Assembly: GCF_018408705.1 (NCBI RefSeq)
Contig: NZ_AP023420.1
Coordinates: 248,001-312,000 of the forward strand
Reading direction: 5' to 3'
DNA from: Pusillibacter faecalis
GTDB taxonomy: Bacteria > Bacillota > Clostridia > Oscillospirales > Oscillospiraceae
DNA: 64,000 nt
The notes under the pieces are model-generated. The model saw only the letters and a list, made by a program, of their open reading frames with translations. It ran no database searches and was not told the DNA's origin. The position numbers and the translations under genes were made by a program. Numbering within the stretch: the first letter of the stretch is position 1; each line of letters begins with the position of its first letter. Below, piece by piece: positions 47,992-57,025 of the stretch.

Positions 47992-50700
47992 TTAGACAAA
48001 AAAGCAGGGGGCCAGCGCCCAGGAATAGTAGGCGCCGGTATTGTTGGCGCCGCCGTCGGTGTTGACAAGGCAGAAACTGTTGCTGCTGCCCGAATAGACG
48101 GAACGGCACCACACATAGGCCGCCGTGCCGGTGGCGTTGTGCTGATAATGCACCTTGCTGTTTCCGGCCTTGTAATAGTCATACTGGGCCTGGTAATTCT
48201 TCTCCGCGCTGTTGGCGTAGGTTCTGATCCCGTGGTATTCAAACTCCGACAGCAGCGGCAGCAGATCCGTGGTGCTGGTGACATAGCTGGCGGTGTCACT
48301 TCCGCCGCCGGTGTTGTCGCTGTACTTGGTGGCCGGCTTCATAACCGCCCGGAGATCCGCCGGCAGGGCTGCCAGCAGGGTGTTGGCCGTGGGGCTGGTG
48401 GCGCTGGTGCTGTTGCTGCCCAGCACGGTTTTTCTCATGTGGCTGTTATTCCACCCGCCGCTGTTCGTCTGGCTGGTGTTCATGGTAAAGGCGCCGGTGG
48501 TGCTGGTGTAGCTGCCGTAATTGCCGTCTACCAGGCCCACCAGGGTGCCGTTGATCTTGCCGATCTGGAAATGGATCCGGTTGCTGCCCTCGCGGCTGGC
48601 GTTGTGGTTGAAACCCAGGATAAACACGGAAATGGCCAGATTGGAGATCGTCGTGGCGCCCACCTTGCCGTTGATCGTGATCCCCTTGGCGTCGCCCACG
48701 CTCCAGTAATTGGACCCCTTTCCGGCGTCGGACACGGCGCGGATCGTTGCCCAGCTGTTGGAGGCCAGCGTGTTGGAAATGCTGGTGACCGTCACCGGGG
48801 TGGTGGTCGTCTTGGTCACGCCGCCCTCGGAATAGCTGACAGTGACCGCCGTGGTGTTGGCTGCCATGGTGGTGGGTCTGCAGGTGTAGCCGGTGACGGT
48901 CTTTTTACTGCCGTCCGCCATGGTAGCGGTGACCACCATTCCCGCGCTGTTGAACGTTTCGCCGGTGAAATAGGAGGTTTTCGTGGGTGCGTGGGTCACC
49001 GCGATACTGGAAAGGTAGTTGCTCACGGTAATGGCCTGGGTGCAGGTCTTACTCACGCCGCCCTCTGCGTAAGTAATCGTGATCGTTGTATTGGCCAGCC
49101 CCAGGGCGCCGGTGGGCGAATAGGTCCAGCCGCTCACCACGCGGGTGGCGTTGTCCGAATATTTGGCGGTAATCACCATTCCGGCGCTGCTGAACTTCTC
49201 CCCGTACTTGTAGGCGGTTTTCGTGGGTGCTGTCGTCACGGAAATGCTGGACAGGGTGCGGATCGTGATCGCCTGGGTGCAGGTCTTTGTGACGCCGTTT
49301 TCCGTGTAGGAGATCGTCACCGCCGTGTCCGTCTTTGAAAGGGCGCCGCTGGGGGTGTACGTCCAGCCTGTCACGGTCTTTTTGGTGCCGTTGGACATGG
49401 TGGCCTCAATCACCATTCCGGTGGCGTCGAAACTCTCACCGATGTAATACGCGGTTTTGTTGGGTGCGGTTTTCACGGAAATGCTGGACATTTCCAGGAC
49501 CGTGACCGCCTGGGTGGTCGTGACCGTCACGCCCGCCCGCTGGTATTTGATCGTCACCGCCGTGGTGCTGGCTGCCATAACGGTGGGGCTGAACGTGCAG
49601 CCGTCGGTTACGTCCTCCGTGGTGCCGTCGGCATAGGTGGCGGTGACCACCAGGCCGGTGGGGTCGAATGTTTCCCCCACGTTGTAGGTGGTTTTCGTGG
49701 GTGCGTGGGTGACTGCCACGCTGGAGGTAATCACCAGATCCACGTTGTACTGCATGGCGCCGGTGACCTCCACCACGGCGCTGGCCGTGTGGCCGTTCAG
49801 GGTGGCGGTTACCTCCCAGGTGCCGGTGTTCTCCGGCAGGGAGAACTTGGTGGAACCCACGCCGTTCAGGGTGGTTTCTCCGTCCGTGCAAACCACCGCC
49901 GCGCCGGCGCAGGTCGTCACGTTGATACTGGCAGACTGGACGCCCAGGGCCTCCTTTAGCTTTTTCAGCGTGACCTTACGGTTTTGCCCGTCAGCACCGG
50001 AGAAAAACGGAACCGTGTCCGTCAGGGCCATGGCGTTGCTTTCCGTCAGCACTTGGGTGGGCTGCTGGTAGTCCACGCCCGGCGTGGCCTTGGTCACGGT
50101 TGGGTTTCCCTTTGCGTCCTGGTCGCCTTTCAAAATGCCCTTGGCGGTGATCGTGTCCTGTTTCTTTTCCAGTTCTTTGTTGATCTTCTCAAACAGGGCA
50201 TTATGGGCGTTCGCGTCCTTGTCGTGCGCCTCCAGGTCCGCCTCTGACACCAGCACCTGCGAACTGGACAGGGTGCAGGACACTGTGGAGGCGTCGCCCA
50301 CGATAATGGGCACGGTAATGTTTTTTTCCACCGTTTCCACCGACGCCACGGGGATAAAGTCCGCCGTGTCATAGGCGTTTTGGTAGCAGTAAAGAATGTC
50401 GTGGCTGTGGTCATTGGGGTAATCGGGATCCGCCGCAAACACGCCGATCTCGCGCCAGTAAAAACCCTCCTCCAGTTCTGCGTTGGAGAAATGGCCGGAC
50501 ACGTCGGCGTACTGCTCCGCGTTGTTCTTCACCGCGGCGTCAATAGTCACCACGGCGCTGACAAGGGCCGTCATAGCGGAGATCGGGCCGCTGATTGTGC
50601 CGTTGCCCAGCTGAATGGTTGTGAATTTGATCCCCTCGCCGGCCATATTCCTGTAATACAGGTTTTTTCCGGCGTCTGTCAGTTTCGGGGCCTGAAACAT
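47992..50700 (-). CDS. tail fibre/adhesin, DGR target with Ig-like repeats and CLec-type variable end
   Basis: 902 aa. Residues ~1-150 are a phage collar/fibre N-terminus (APKLTDAGKNLYYRNMAGEG, EGFYWREIGVFAADPDYPND) that attaches to the baseplate. Residues ~325-640 hold four Ig-like (Big_3-type) repeats, each opening like SSIAVTHAPTKTSYFTGETF and ending TQAITV-like. Residues ~650-902 are a C-type-lectin-like/DUF6273 domain (SEFEYHGIRTYAN) ending in VR: YVWCRSVYSGSSNSFCLVNT, then DGGANNTGAYYSWALAPCFF. Tyr, Ser, Gly and Thr replace the Asn codons of TR. This is probably the receptor-binding protein, diversified by the DGR. Confidence 0.93.
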   Translation of the reverse strand: MFQAPKLTDAGKNLYYRNMAGEGIKFTTIQLGNGTISGPISAMTALVSAVVTIDAAVKNNAEQYADVSGHFSNAELEEGFYWREIGVFAADPDYPNDHSHDILYCYQNAYDTADFIPVASVETVEKNITVPIIVGDASTVSCTLSSSQVLVSEADLEAHDKDANAHNALFEKINKELEKKQDTITAKGILKGDQDAKGNPTVTKATPGVDYQQPTQVLTESNAMALTDTVPFFSGADGQNRKVTLKKLKEALGVQSASINVTTCAGAAVVCTDGETTLNGVGSTKFSLPENTGTWEVTATLNGHTASAVVEVTGAMQYNVDLVITSSVAVTHAPTKTTYNVGETFDPTGLVVTATYADGTTEDVTDGCTFSPTVMAASTTAVTIKYQRAGVTVTTTQAVTVLEMSSISVKTAPNKTAYYIGESFDATGMVIEATMSNGTKKTVTGWTYTPSGALSKTDTAVTISYTENGVTKTCTQAITIRTLSSISVTTAPTKTAYKYGEKFSSAGMVITAKYSDNATRVVSGWTYSPTGALGLANTTITITYAEGGVSKTCTQAITVSNYLSSIAVTHAPTKTSYFTGETFNSAGMVVTATMADGSKKTVTGYTCRPTTMAANTTAVTVSYSEGGVTKTTTTPVTVTSISNTLASNSWATIRAVSDAGKGSNYWSVGDAKGITINGKVGATTISNLAISVFILGFNHNASREGSNRIHFQIGKINGTLVGLVDGNYGSYTSTTGAFTMNTSQTNSGGWNNSHMRKTVLGSNSTSATSPTANTLLAALPADLRAVMKPATKYSDNTGGGSDTASYVTSTTDLLPLLSEFEYHGIRTYANSAEKNYQAQYDYYKAGNSKVHYQHNATGTAAYVWCRSVYSGSSNSFCLVNTDGGANNTGAYYSWALAPCFFV
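48005..48126 (-). repeat. DGR variable repeat (VR)
   Basis: 122 bp at the 3' end of the fibre gene, homologous to TR. Ten substitutions in nine codons change Asn to Tyr (four), Ser (two), Thr and Gly, and one Ser to Gly. The GC-rich 3' part next to the stop (TGGGCGCTGGCCCCCTG) is identical in TR and VR and should be the IMH initiation element. Confidence 0.96.
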
Positions 50701-50716
50701 GGCTGATAACCTCCTG

Positions 50717-51286
50717 TTACATAGTCGCCCTTTGCAGGGTGATAAAATCGCCCGTGTGGATCCAATGGCCCACGAATACCTCCGCCGGAGGTGTGGACAG
50801 ATCCAACACGATTTCGTCCAGCCAGGCAGAAAGGCGCTTTACGGTGCCCAGCACCCGCTTGAACTCCTCCACGTCGTCCGACGTAATAGCCGGGTTCGTG
50901 GTGTATGCCTTGAAGTGATAGGGTTTCCCGCCGTATTCCCACCACTCGCTGATATGACCGGCCTGGAAAATGGTTTCAATAATCCGGTTCACCGCTGCCG
51001 GGGTGCCCATCTGCGCGTAAAACAGCAGGCTTTCCGCGATCAGGGTTCGCTTGACCTTAATGGAAAAGTTTTCGTCATAGGACGGGGTACGCAGTTCCAC
51101 GGCCAGCAGATCCAGCACCTTTTCCGGCACAGCATAGATCGCCGCATAGGTGCGGGCGCCGTCGGCATAGGCCAGCAGCTTTTCCACCTGCCTGCCCACG
51201 GCGTAGGCAAGCGCCTGGATCTCCGGCTGCTCTGCCAGGTTCTCCGGCATAATGTCCGTGAAGCGGCTGCCGGAAAGTTTAATCAT
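50717..51286 (-). CDS. baseplate/tail protein I-like (P2 gpI, DUF2313/YmfQ type)
   Basis: 189 aa from the ATG at 51286, with GGAGGGCTGG upstream. FTDIMPENLAEQPEIQALAY and YDENFSIKVKRTLIAESLLF are typical of phage tail protein I, which joins the baseplate wedge to the fibre. It overlaps gene J by 8 nt and precedes the fibre gene, the P2 J-I-H order. Confidence 0.88.
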   Translation of the reverse strand: MIKLSGSRFTDIMPENLAEQPEIQALAYAVGRQVEKLLAYADGARTYAAIYAVPEKVLDLLAVELRTPSYDENFSIKVKRTLIAESLLFYAQMGTPAAVNRIIETIFQAGHISEWWEYGGKPYHFKAYTTNPAITSDDVEEFKRVLGTVKRLSAWLDEIVLDLSTPPAEVFVGHWIHTGDFITLQRATM

Positions 51287-52433
51287 CTTCCAGCCCTCCA
51301 TACGTCACGGTGGCTGATCCGGTCAATGCTGCCACCTTGGTGGCGGCCACCGCCGCGAACGTCGGCGCGGTCACGGTGACGCGCTTGGCGCCTGCCTCCA
51401 TGACCATGGCGGCCAGCTGCGACGGGTTCACGTCGCGGCCTATGGTGCGCTGCCAGGTTTTATATTCCTCCACGGCCTGGGCCACCGCCGTCTGGATTGC
51501 CACCGCTCTGGCGCTGTCGCTGCGGTTGATGTAATACGTCAGGTTAATGCTGTATGTGACCTCCTCCGGGGCTTTCACGGTCAGCTTGTCCGTCATGGGG
51601 CGGATCGTCTTGCCGGAGAGGTACGCCTGCAGGCCGGAGATCATGGCCGCGCCCGGCTTGGAACCGTCTGCCATGATGAAAACAATATCCACCTGGCCCG
51701 CTTCGTGGTCGCTGGTGGCCACCACGTCACCAATGGCGGCGTTGTACTTCTTGGCGTGGTACAGGTATCCGTCCTCCGGGCCTGCCGTAGAATAGGCGCC
51801 AGGGGCCAGGTAAACCCGCTCCGCCAGGCTTTCGTCGTTCTCCACGTCTGCGCCGCCCTCCGTGGTGTTCTGGTTCACGGCGCTGGTAATGTAGGGAACG
51901 GGATCCACGATGGTGGACACCTCGCCAGGCGCCAGTCCGTTGCCCGCGTTGCCTGTTGCGGTACACTCCGCCAGCACGTCCACCGTCAGGCTGCCCGCCG
52001 GGATCTCTGCGTACTCCATCGTGCTGAAATAAATGGAACCGCTGGAGGAAACCCTGGTGCCCGCCGGGATCGGTGTGGCCAGCGTCCTGGTGGCCGACGC
52101 GGTAAAGCGGATCGTGGTCGTGGCCGCCTTTGCCGGTTCTCTGGTAACGCCTTTCAGCAGCGCCAGATTGTCCAGGAACTCCGAATAGGAGTATTTCAAA
52201 AGGCTTTGCTTGCCCGCTCGGTCAACGTACTGCATGGCTTGGTAAATCTGCGCCGCCGCCGAATACAGGATCATGCGGTGGACAGAGGCGCGGCCCAGGG
52301 ACACCTTGCTGCCCGTCGCTTGGAGCATGAACGCCTCAAAGTCTGCCACCATATCCCCGCGCACGTCGTCAATGGTCTTGTTGTCGATGAAAGACACGTC
52401 CGGGGTGTTCTGAATTGCGGAAATATCAGGCAC
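51279..52433 (-). CDS. baseplate assembly protein J
   Basis: 384 aa, a typical Baseplate_J length. N-terminal helical part (residues ~1-100), then the conserved beta domain (AGTRVSSSGSIYFSTMEYAE, AECTATGNAGNGLAPGEVST) and a C-terminal ferredoxin-like domain (VTYSINLTYYINRSDSARAV). It forms wedge subunits of the contractile-tail baseplate. It overlaps both neighbours by 8 nt. Confidence 0.93.
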   Translation of the reverse strand: MPDISAIQNTPDVSFIDNKTIDDVRGDMVADFEAFMLQATGSKVSLGRASVHRMILYSAAAQIYQAMQYVDRAGKQSLLKYSYSEFLDNLALLKGVTREPAKAATTTIRFTASATRTLATPIPAGTRVSSSGSIYFSTMEYAEIPAGSLTVDVLAECTATGNAGNGLAPGEVSTIVDPVPYITSAVNQNTTEGGADVENDESLAERVYLAPGAYSTAGPEDGYLYHAKKYNAAIGDVVATSDHEAGQVDIVFIMADGSKPGAAMISGLQAYLSGKTIRPMTDKLTVKAPEEVTYSINLTYYINRSDSARAVAIQTAVAQAVEEYKTWQRTIGRDVNPSQLAAMVMEAGAKRVTVTAPTFAAVAATKVAALTGSATVTYGGLEDD

Positions 52434-52731
52434 TTGTTATCACCACCTTGGGAAAAAGTTTGCCGGTGTTGCCGCCGGTCCAGGTCACTTCCTGCACCCG
52501 CACCTCCGGTATGAATTTGGACACCTTTTCGGTGACCTCCGCCGTGTAAAGGCTCTTTGCGGCCTCTGGCGGCATATCCACAAAATCCATGTTCAGGCCG
52601 AAAGCCCGATCCAACGGCATGGTGCCCTCCCGTGTGGACAGCAGGAGGGCCAGCTGCCGATCCAGTTCTGCCAGCCAGTCCGCCGTGAACGTATATTCCA
52701 GTTGGAAATTGAAAAGGTCGTTTTCGTTCAT
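52426..52731 (-). CDS. gp25/gpW-like baseplate wedge protein
   Basis: 101 aa. FGLNMDFVDMPPEAAKSLYT and VSKFIPEVRVQEVTW are characteristic of the GPW/gp25 fold that nucleates the sheath on the baseplate. Coding overlaps on both sides (J and the U-like gene) show translational coupling. Confidence 0.85.
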   Translation of the reverse strand: MNENDLFNFQLEYTFTADWLAELDRQLALLLSTREGTMPLDRAFGLNMDFVDMPPEAAKSLYTAEVTEKVSKFIPEVRVQEVTWTGGNTGKLFPKVVITSA

Positions 52732-53120
52732 GCGTATTCCTCCAGTGAAATGGTCAGGGTAGCCTTGGCCAGTTCTCCGCGGCTGTAAACCTTGTCCCAG
52801 GCTTCACTCGATCCTGTAACGCGGAACGGACGGCGGCCCACCAGTCTACCGCCGATCACCAGGTACTCCGCCGAACCTCTTTCCACCATGCGCTCCACCA
52901 TGTCCAGGATCCGCCGCGGCTTCACGCCCAGGGCAGCGGACAGGTGAATGGTCAGGCTTATGGTCTGGAGGCCAGGCCCTAAAAACTCCGCTTTCGGCTT
53001 CACGCCTAAAACTTCGTGTTCGGTCCAGCGCCCGGAAACCTCGCGGCTCATGCTCTCAAAGGTCAAAACCCTGTTGTCGCTCACCTCAAAAATGATTTTG
53101 CGCCCCAGCGTTCCGATCAT
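52728..53120 (-). CDS. P2 gpU-like tail protein
   Basis: 130 aa. KPKAEFLGPGLQTISLTIHL matches the central FLGPGxxTITL segment of P2 gpU, a tail terminator/completion protein. RGELAKATLTISLEEY at the end also fits (P2 gpU ends in KIEFTLKL). In P2 gene U lies near the tape measure gene; here it is between V and W. Confidence 0.75.
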   Translation of the reverse strand: MIGTLGRKIIFEVSDNRVLTFESMSREVSGRWTEHEVLGVKPKAEFLGPGLQTISLTIHLSAALGVKPRRILDMVERMVERGSAEYLVIGGRLVGRRPFRVTGSSEAWDKVYSRGELAKATLTISLEEYA

Positions 53121-53135
53121 GTGTAAATCGCCTCC

Positions 53136-53579
53136 TTACGATGGCCCAGAGGTTCCGCCGCCCATGCTGTCCGTGTGGGTGTGGTTGTCCAGGGAAACCC
53201 CGCCGGCGGTCACGTCGCCGCTGACGGTCACGGTTCCGTCAATCACCAACTTGGCGGCCTTGATGGTCATGGTGCCGTCCTTATAGCGGATCATGGCCTC
53301 ACCCGGCGAACGGGCCAGGTCTTTGCGGTAAAGCCCTTTGGAACCCTCCGGGGGCTTGTTCTTCTCACTCCACGGTCGGCCCAGGACCACGCCCGCCTCC
53401 GTGCCGTTGGAAAGGTGAAGCACCATAACCATGTCGTCCACCTCCGGCATGAAATACTCCGATGAAATCAGGGGAATGGGGGCGGTCACGGCGTCGTCCT
53501 TTTCGTGGTACACCACGCGGACCGTGCCCGCGGCGTAATCAATGGCTGAAATCTTACCCAGCCGGATATTGTTTTCCAT
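53136..53579 (-). CDS. baseplate spike protein gpV-like
   Basis: 147 aa. An OB-fold N-terminus (GKISAIDYAAGTVRVVYHEK, YFMPEVDDMVMVLHLSNGTE) is followed by short repeats (DGTMTIKAAKLVIDGTVTVS) that build a beta-helix, and a C-terminal HTHTDSMGGGTSGPS resembling the metal-binding tip (HxH) of P2 gpV spikes that pierce the membrane. Confidence 0.9.
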   Translation of the reverse strand: MENNIRLGKISAIDYAAGTVRVVYHEKDDAVTAPIPLISSEYFMPEVDDMVMVLHLSNGTEAGVVLGRPWSEKNKPPEGSKGLYRKDLARSPGEAMIRYKDGTMTIKAAKLVIDGTVTVSGDVTAGGVSLDNHTHTDSMGGGTSGPS

Positions 53580-53594
53580 GCGTTCCTCCTCGCG

Positions 53595-54593
53595 TCATTC
53601 CTCCACCAGCGACATTTCCAGGTCCATGGTGTAGCCGCCGGATCCGCTGACGTTGTGGGTAATGGTGTCAATGTAATACTTGCCGGACAGCTTCCCCAGG
53701 CCCACCACCTGGACGCATTGGGAGGCCACCAGAGAGGCGTTTCCCACAATGGTGGCGGAAAGTTTGGTTTTTCCGTGGTTGGCCTTGGCCACCGCCGCCT
53801 TGATCTTCCTCTCCGCGTCGGCCTTGCTGTCGGCCTTGCCGCTTTGCTTTAGGATCCGGCTGCCCTTGCCCACGGTCACCTTGATTTCCTTTTCCGTGGC
53901 CGGGCTGGTGTATGTGAACTCTCCGCCGGTATAGGTGCCGGCCTGATCCTGCTGCCATGACCAGGATTTCATACTGGACGGGGACAGCACCGCCGCCGCG
54001 CCCTTTTTCTTGTATGCCTCCCGGTCATACACCACGATCTTTTGGGCGTAGACTTTCATGGCCAGCCCGTAGGTGTTGCACAGGTTCATGTAAAATTCAC
54101 AGTCGGTTTGTTCCGATTGCTCCACGCTCTTGATCGTGAACGGGTCGCCCTCCACGTCCCAGGCCAGCGCGATCCCGGCGTGGCCTGCGATCTCGGTTCC
54201 GATCTCCTTTATGGTCACGTTTTCCCAGGTCTTTGTCCGCTGGGTGGTGGTGAAACTGCTGTCCAGCGGCGTGGAGATCGCGGAAATGCTCCCGGAAACC
54301 GGCCAGCCGGAAAAGCTGAAACTGTCCACGATAAAGAAACCGCACGGCAGGATCCGGTTGTCCCCGGAATATTGGCAGTTCAGCGCCCGGATCGTCGCGG
54401 CCAGGGTGTCACCGGCGACGGGGATCCACGCCCCCGTCCACCGGCGATCCCGGTCTTGCAGCGTAATGTCCAGGCTGTCCGCCTCTCCGCTGGCCGGATC
54501 CGTGTATGAAATATCCGTCACGAAACCGGAAATTTCCGCCGTGGCTGCGGTTCCGTTGTAAATCAGGTCTACATACGCCCGCCGTGTATTCAT
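53595..54593 (-). CDS. tail protein D / late control D-like
   Basis: 332 aa, Phage_GPD family length. VDSFSFSGWPVSGSISAIST, ATIKEIGTE-like (VTIKEIGTEIAGHAG) and SGKYYIDTITHNVSGSGGYT are typical of the baseplate hub (P2 gpD, T4 gp27 fold). It follows gene X with a 4-nt overlap and is followed by V, as expected for the hub-spike module. Confidence 0.88.
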   Translation of the reverse strand: MNTRRAYVDLIYNGTAATAEISGFVTDISYTDPASGEADSLDITLQDRDRRWTGAWIPVAGDTLAATIRALNCQYSGDNRILPCGFFIVDSFSFSGWPVSGSISAISTPLDSSFTTTQRTKTWENVTIKEIGTEIAGHAGIALAWDVEGDPFTIKSVEQSEQTDCEFYMNLCNTYGLAMKVYAQKIVVYDREAYKKKGAAAVLSPSSMKSWSWQQDQAGTYTGGEFTYTSPATEKEIKVTVGKGSRILKQSGKADSKADAERKIKAAVAKANHGKTKLSATIVGNASLVASQCVQVVGLGKLSGKYYIDTITHNVSGSGGYTMDLEMSLVEE

Positions 54594-54802
54594 ACCTTGC
54601 TCCTCCAGATCGGCAGGTCATTGGCCGCGGTCTGCTCCGGCGGGGCCGGGGTCTGGAGGACCACCCCGGCGTCAAACACGAACGTGTCCAGCAACGGGAA
54701 ATTGTTTTCCATCAGCCAGCCGGTGTATTCTTCGTCGCCGTACACCTCATAGGCGATTTTGTCCCATACGTCCCCCTGCTTGGTGGTGTAGGTGCTTTCC
54801 AT
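54590..54802 (-). CDS. tail protein X (LysM-like)
   Basis: 70 aa. YTTKQGDVWDKIAYEVYGDE is a LysM-type opening, then NFPLLDTFVFDAGVVLQTPA. This is the P2 gpX family, which binds the hub. There is a 15-nt gap after the tape measure gene and a 4-nt overlap with D. Confidence 0.9.
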   Translation of the reverse strand: MESTYTTKQGDVWDKIAYEVYGDEEYTGWLMENNFPLLDTFVFDAGVVLQTPAPPEQTAANDLPIWRSKV

Positions 54803-54817
54803 GGTGTGGTCCTCCTC

Positions 54818-57025
54818 TTATGCCGGGCTGAATTGCTTGCGCTTCTCCTCGGCTTTCATCTGCCTATACAGTTTCTTGAACTCCGCGAAACTGATCCGCC
54901 CGGCCTCCTCGGCCTCCTCGCGGCTCGGCGTCCCGCCGTAGAAATTGAATACCGGGGAGAAAACGACGGTTTCACCGCCGCCGCCCGTTCCGCCGCCCGG
55001 TGTCGGCTTCGGCTTCGTCCATTCGTCCAAGAGGGCCGCCAGCTTGGACAGCGGCAGCACCGCCTCCGGCTCTCCGCCCTCACCGATCTGCGCCAGCGTC
55101 GGCGCCGTGGCAATACCACCGGCAGCCAGGGCGGGGATCGTCGGAATGTTAAAGCCCAGGGTTTTCCCGCCGACGCCCGGAACCCAGTCCGGGATCGTCA
55201 CGGAAATGCTGTTGATCTTCTCCAGCACCCAGTTGATTGCGGAAATAACCCCGTTTATGGGGGCTTTCGCCAGGTTCACGATCATGCCAAACACGTTTCC
55301 GAAAATGGCCACGATATTGTCCCAGGCGGCGCTCCAGTTGCCTGCAAATACGTTCTGCACAAAGTCAATGATATTGGCAAAAATGGCCTTGACGTTTTCC
55401 CAGGCCGCCGAAACACTTTCCCACCACCCGCTCAAATAAGCGGACAGCAGGGGGAAATTAGACTGGAACGCAGAAACCAGGTTCGCCACGGCCTCGGAAA
55501 CGCCGGTCTTGATGTTTCCCCATACCTCGGAGATCTTCGCGCCCAGTTCCACGGCCTTGGCCTTGATCTTGTCCCAGTTCTTATAAATCAGGATCCCCGC
55601 CGCCACAGCCAGGCCGATGGCGGCCACAACTGCCAGCACGGGAAGATTTAGCGCCGTCATGGCGCCCGCCAGGGTAAAGGTGCCCGTGGCGCTTGCTGCG
55701 GTGACCACTTTATACACGGCCATAACTGCGTTGTAGGCGGTGATCGCCACTTTATACGCCTTGTAGGCCGCCACAGCGGTGGCAATACCCGCCGCCAGCG
55801 CCAGGATCAGGGTGCGGTGTTCCGAAATCCATTTCACCGCGGTTTCCGCCGCCGGAATGATGGTTCCGGTCATGTAGCTGCCGATCTTCTCCAGCGCCTC
55901 CGAAACCACCGGCAGGGCCGCCTCCGCGAACTCCCGCACATACGGCAGAATGTTGGTGCCCAGCTGCGTCAAGAAATTGGCGCCCAGGTTTTTAATCATC
56001 TTAATGTCGTATTTCAGGGTGTTGGTCTGCCGCTCAAAGGCGGTATTTGCCGCGCCGGTGGCTTCGTACATTTCCGCCGTCTTGCTGGTCAGGTTTTCGG
56101 CCTGGTTGCCTGCCATAGCCAGCACCGCGGTTTGTGCCTCCACAGAGGAGAACAGGCCAGCAAACGCCAGTTCGTTGCCTCCCACAGCGTCCTTTAGGGC
56201 GTCCAGAGATCCCTGCAGGCCCTTGCTTTCAAGCAGCGCCTGGCCGCTTTCATAGCCCATGTTTTTAAGGGCAGCCTGCATATTCTTGGACGGGGAGAGG
56301 AACGCCTGCATTGTGGCTTTCATCTGCGTAACCACTTCCGCCGTGGAACCTGTAACGCCGGTCAGCGTGGCCATGGCGCCCCATAGCTGTTCTTGCTCCA
56401 GCCCCAGGGTACTGGCCAGGGGAATGACCTTGCCCATGCCTGCGGCCAGTTCCGGGAAAGAGGTCTGGCCCAGTCTTACGGTGGCAAATGCCAGATCCGC
56501 CGCCTGCTGCACCGCCTCCGCGGAGGTATCGCCGTAACCCTTGGTTACGGCAGAAAGTAGGTTGATACTGTCCGTCGTGGTCGCGTTTCCCGCCGCCGCG
56601 GATTTTGCCGCGGTTTCCAGAATGGCCGCGGCGTCTGCGCTGTCACCGAAAGCGGAAACCACCTGATACATTCCGTCCGTCAGGTCAGCCGTGGCCACGC
56701 CCGTGCGGTTGGAGATTTCCAGAACCTGATCCCCGATTTCCGCCGTTCGTGCGGCCACTTCCGCCTCCGTGCCGGTCAGCAGCGTGGAAACGTTGGCCAG
56801 CTGGGCCTCATACTCCGCCGCGGATTTCACCGCAGCGGTTCCCAGGGTCGCCACAGCGGTGGCGGCTGCTACCATGGCACCGGCAGCGATCTTTCCCGCG
56901 GTCTTTGCCGTTTTCCCCAGCGCAGCCAGGTTCTTGTCTGCGGTGCTGCAGGCGGTTTTCAGGGAACCGTCCACCTTGCCGCCGATTTTCAGCATTAACT
57001 CATACGTTTTATTTTTGCCTGCCAT
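54818..57025 (-). CDS. tail tape measure protein (TP901 type)
   Basis: 735 aa. The N-terminal half has the TP901 signature: EYEAQLANVSTLLTGTEAEV, SNRTGVATADLTDGMYQVVS, ALKNMGYESGQALLESKGLQ. Central hydrophobic helices (~430-500) are followed by a C-terminal part ending PVFNFYGGTPSREEAEEAGR. It sets tail length and is ejected with the DNA; at ~735 residues the tail would be about 110 nm if the usual 0.15 nm per residue holds. Its ATG overlaps the end of the predicted gpE' frame. Confidence 0.93.
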   Translation of the reverse strand: MAGKNKTYELMLKIGGKVDGSLKTACSTADKNLAALGKTAKTAGKIAAGAMVAAATAVATLGTAAVKSAAEYEAQLANVSTLLTGTEAEVAARTAEIGDQVLEISNRTGVATADLTDGMYQVVSAFGDSADAAAILETAAKSAAAGNATTTDSINLLSAVTKGYGDTSAEAVQQAADLAFATVRLGQTSFPELAAGMGKVIPLASTLGLEQEQLWGAMATLTGVTGSTAEVVTQMKATMQAFLSPSKNMQAALKNMGYESGQALLESKGLQGSLDALKDAVGGNELAFAGLFSSVEAQTAVLAMAGNQAENLTSKTAEMYEATGAANTAFERQTNTLKYDIKMIKNLGANFLTQLGTNILPYVREFAEAALPVVSEALEKIGSYMTGTIIPAAETAVKWISEHRTLILALAAGIATAVAAYKAYKVAITAYNAVMAVYKVVTAASATGTFTLAGAMTALNLPVLAVVAAIGLAVAAGILIYKNWDKIKAKAVELGAKISEVWGNIKTGVSEAVANLVSAFQSNFPLLSAYLSGWWESVSAAWENVKAIFANIIDFVQNVFAGNWSAAWDNIVAIFGNVFGMIVNLAKAPINGVISAINWVLEKINSISVTIPDWVPGVGGKTLGFNIPTIPALAAGGIATAPTLAQIGEGGEPEAVLPLSKLAALLDEWTKPKPTPGGGTGGGGETVVFSPVFNFYGGTPSREEAEEAGRISFAEFKKLYRQMKAEEKRKQFSPA

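Noticed and set aside
47959..49338. 459-codon plus-strand open frame opposite the fibre gene
   Set aside because: It is antisense to the DGR target, low in complexity (Gly/Val/His-rich), lacks a ribosome binding site and results from GC-rich codon use on the other strand.
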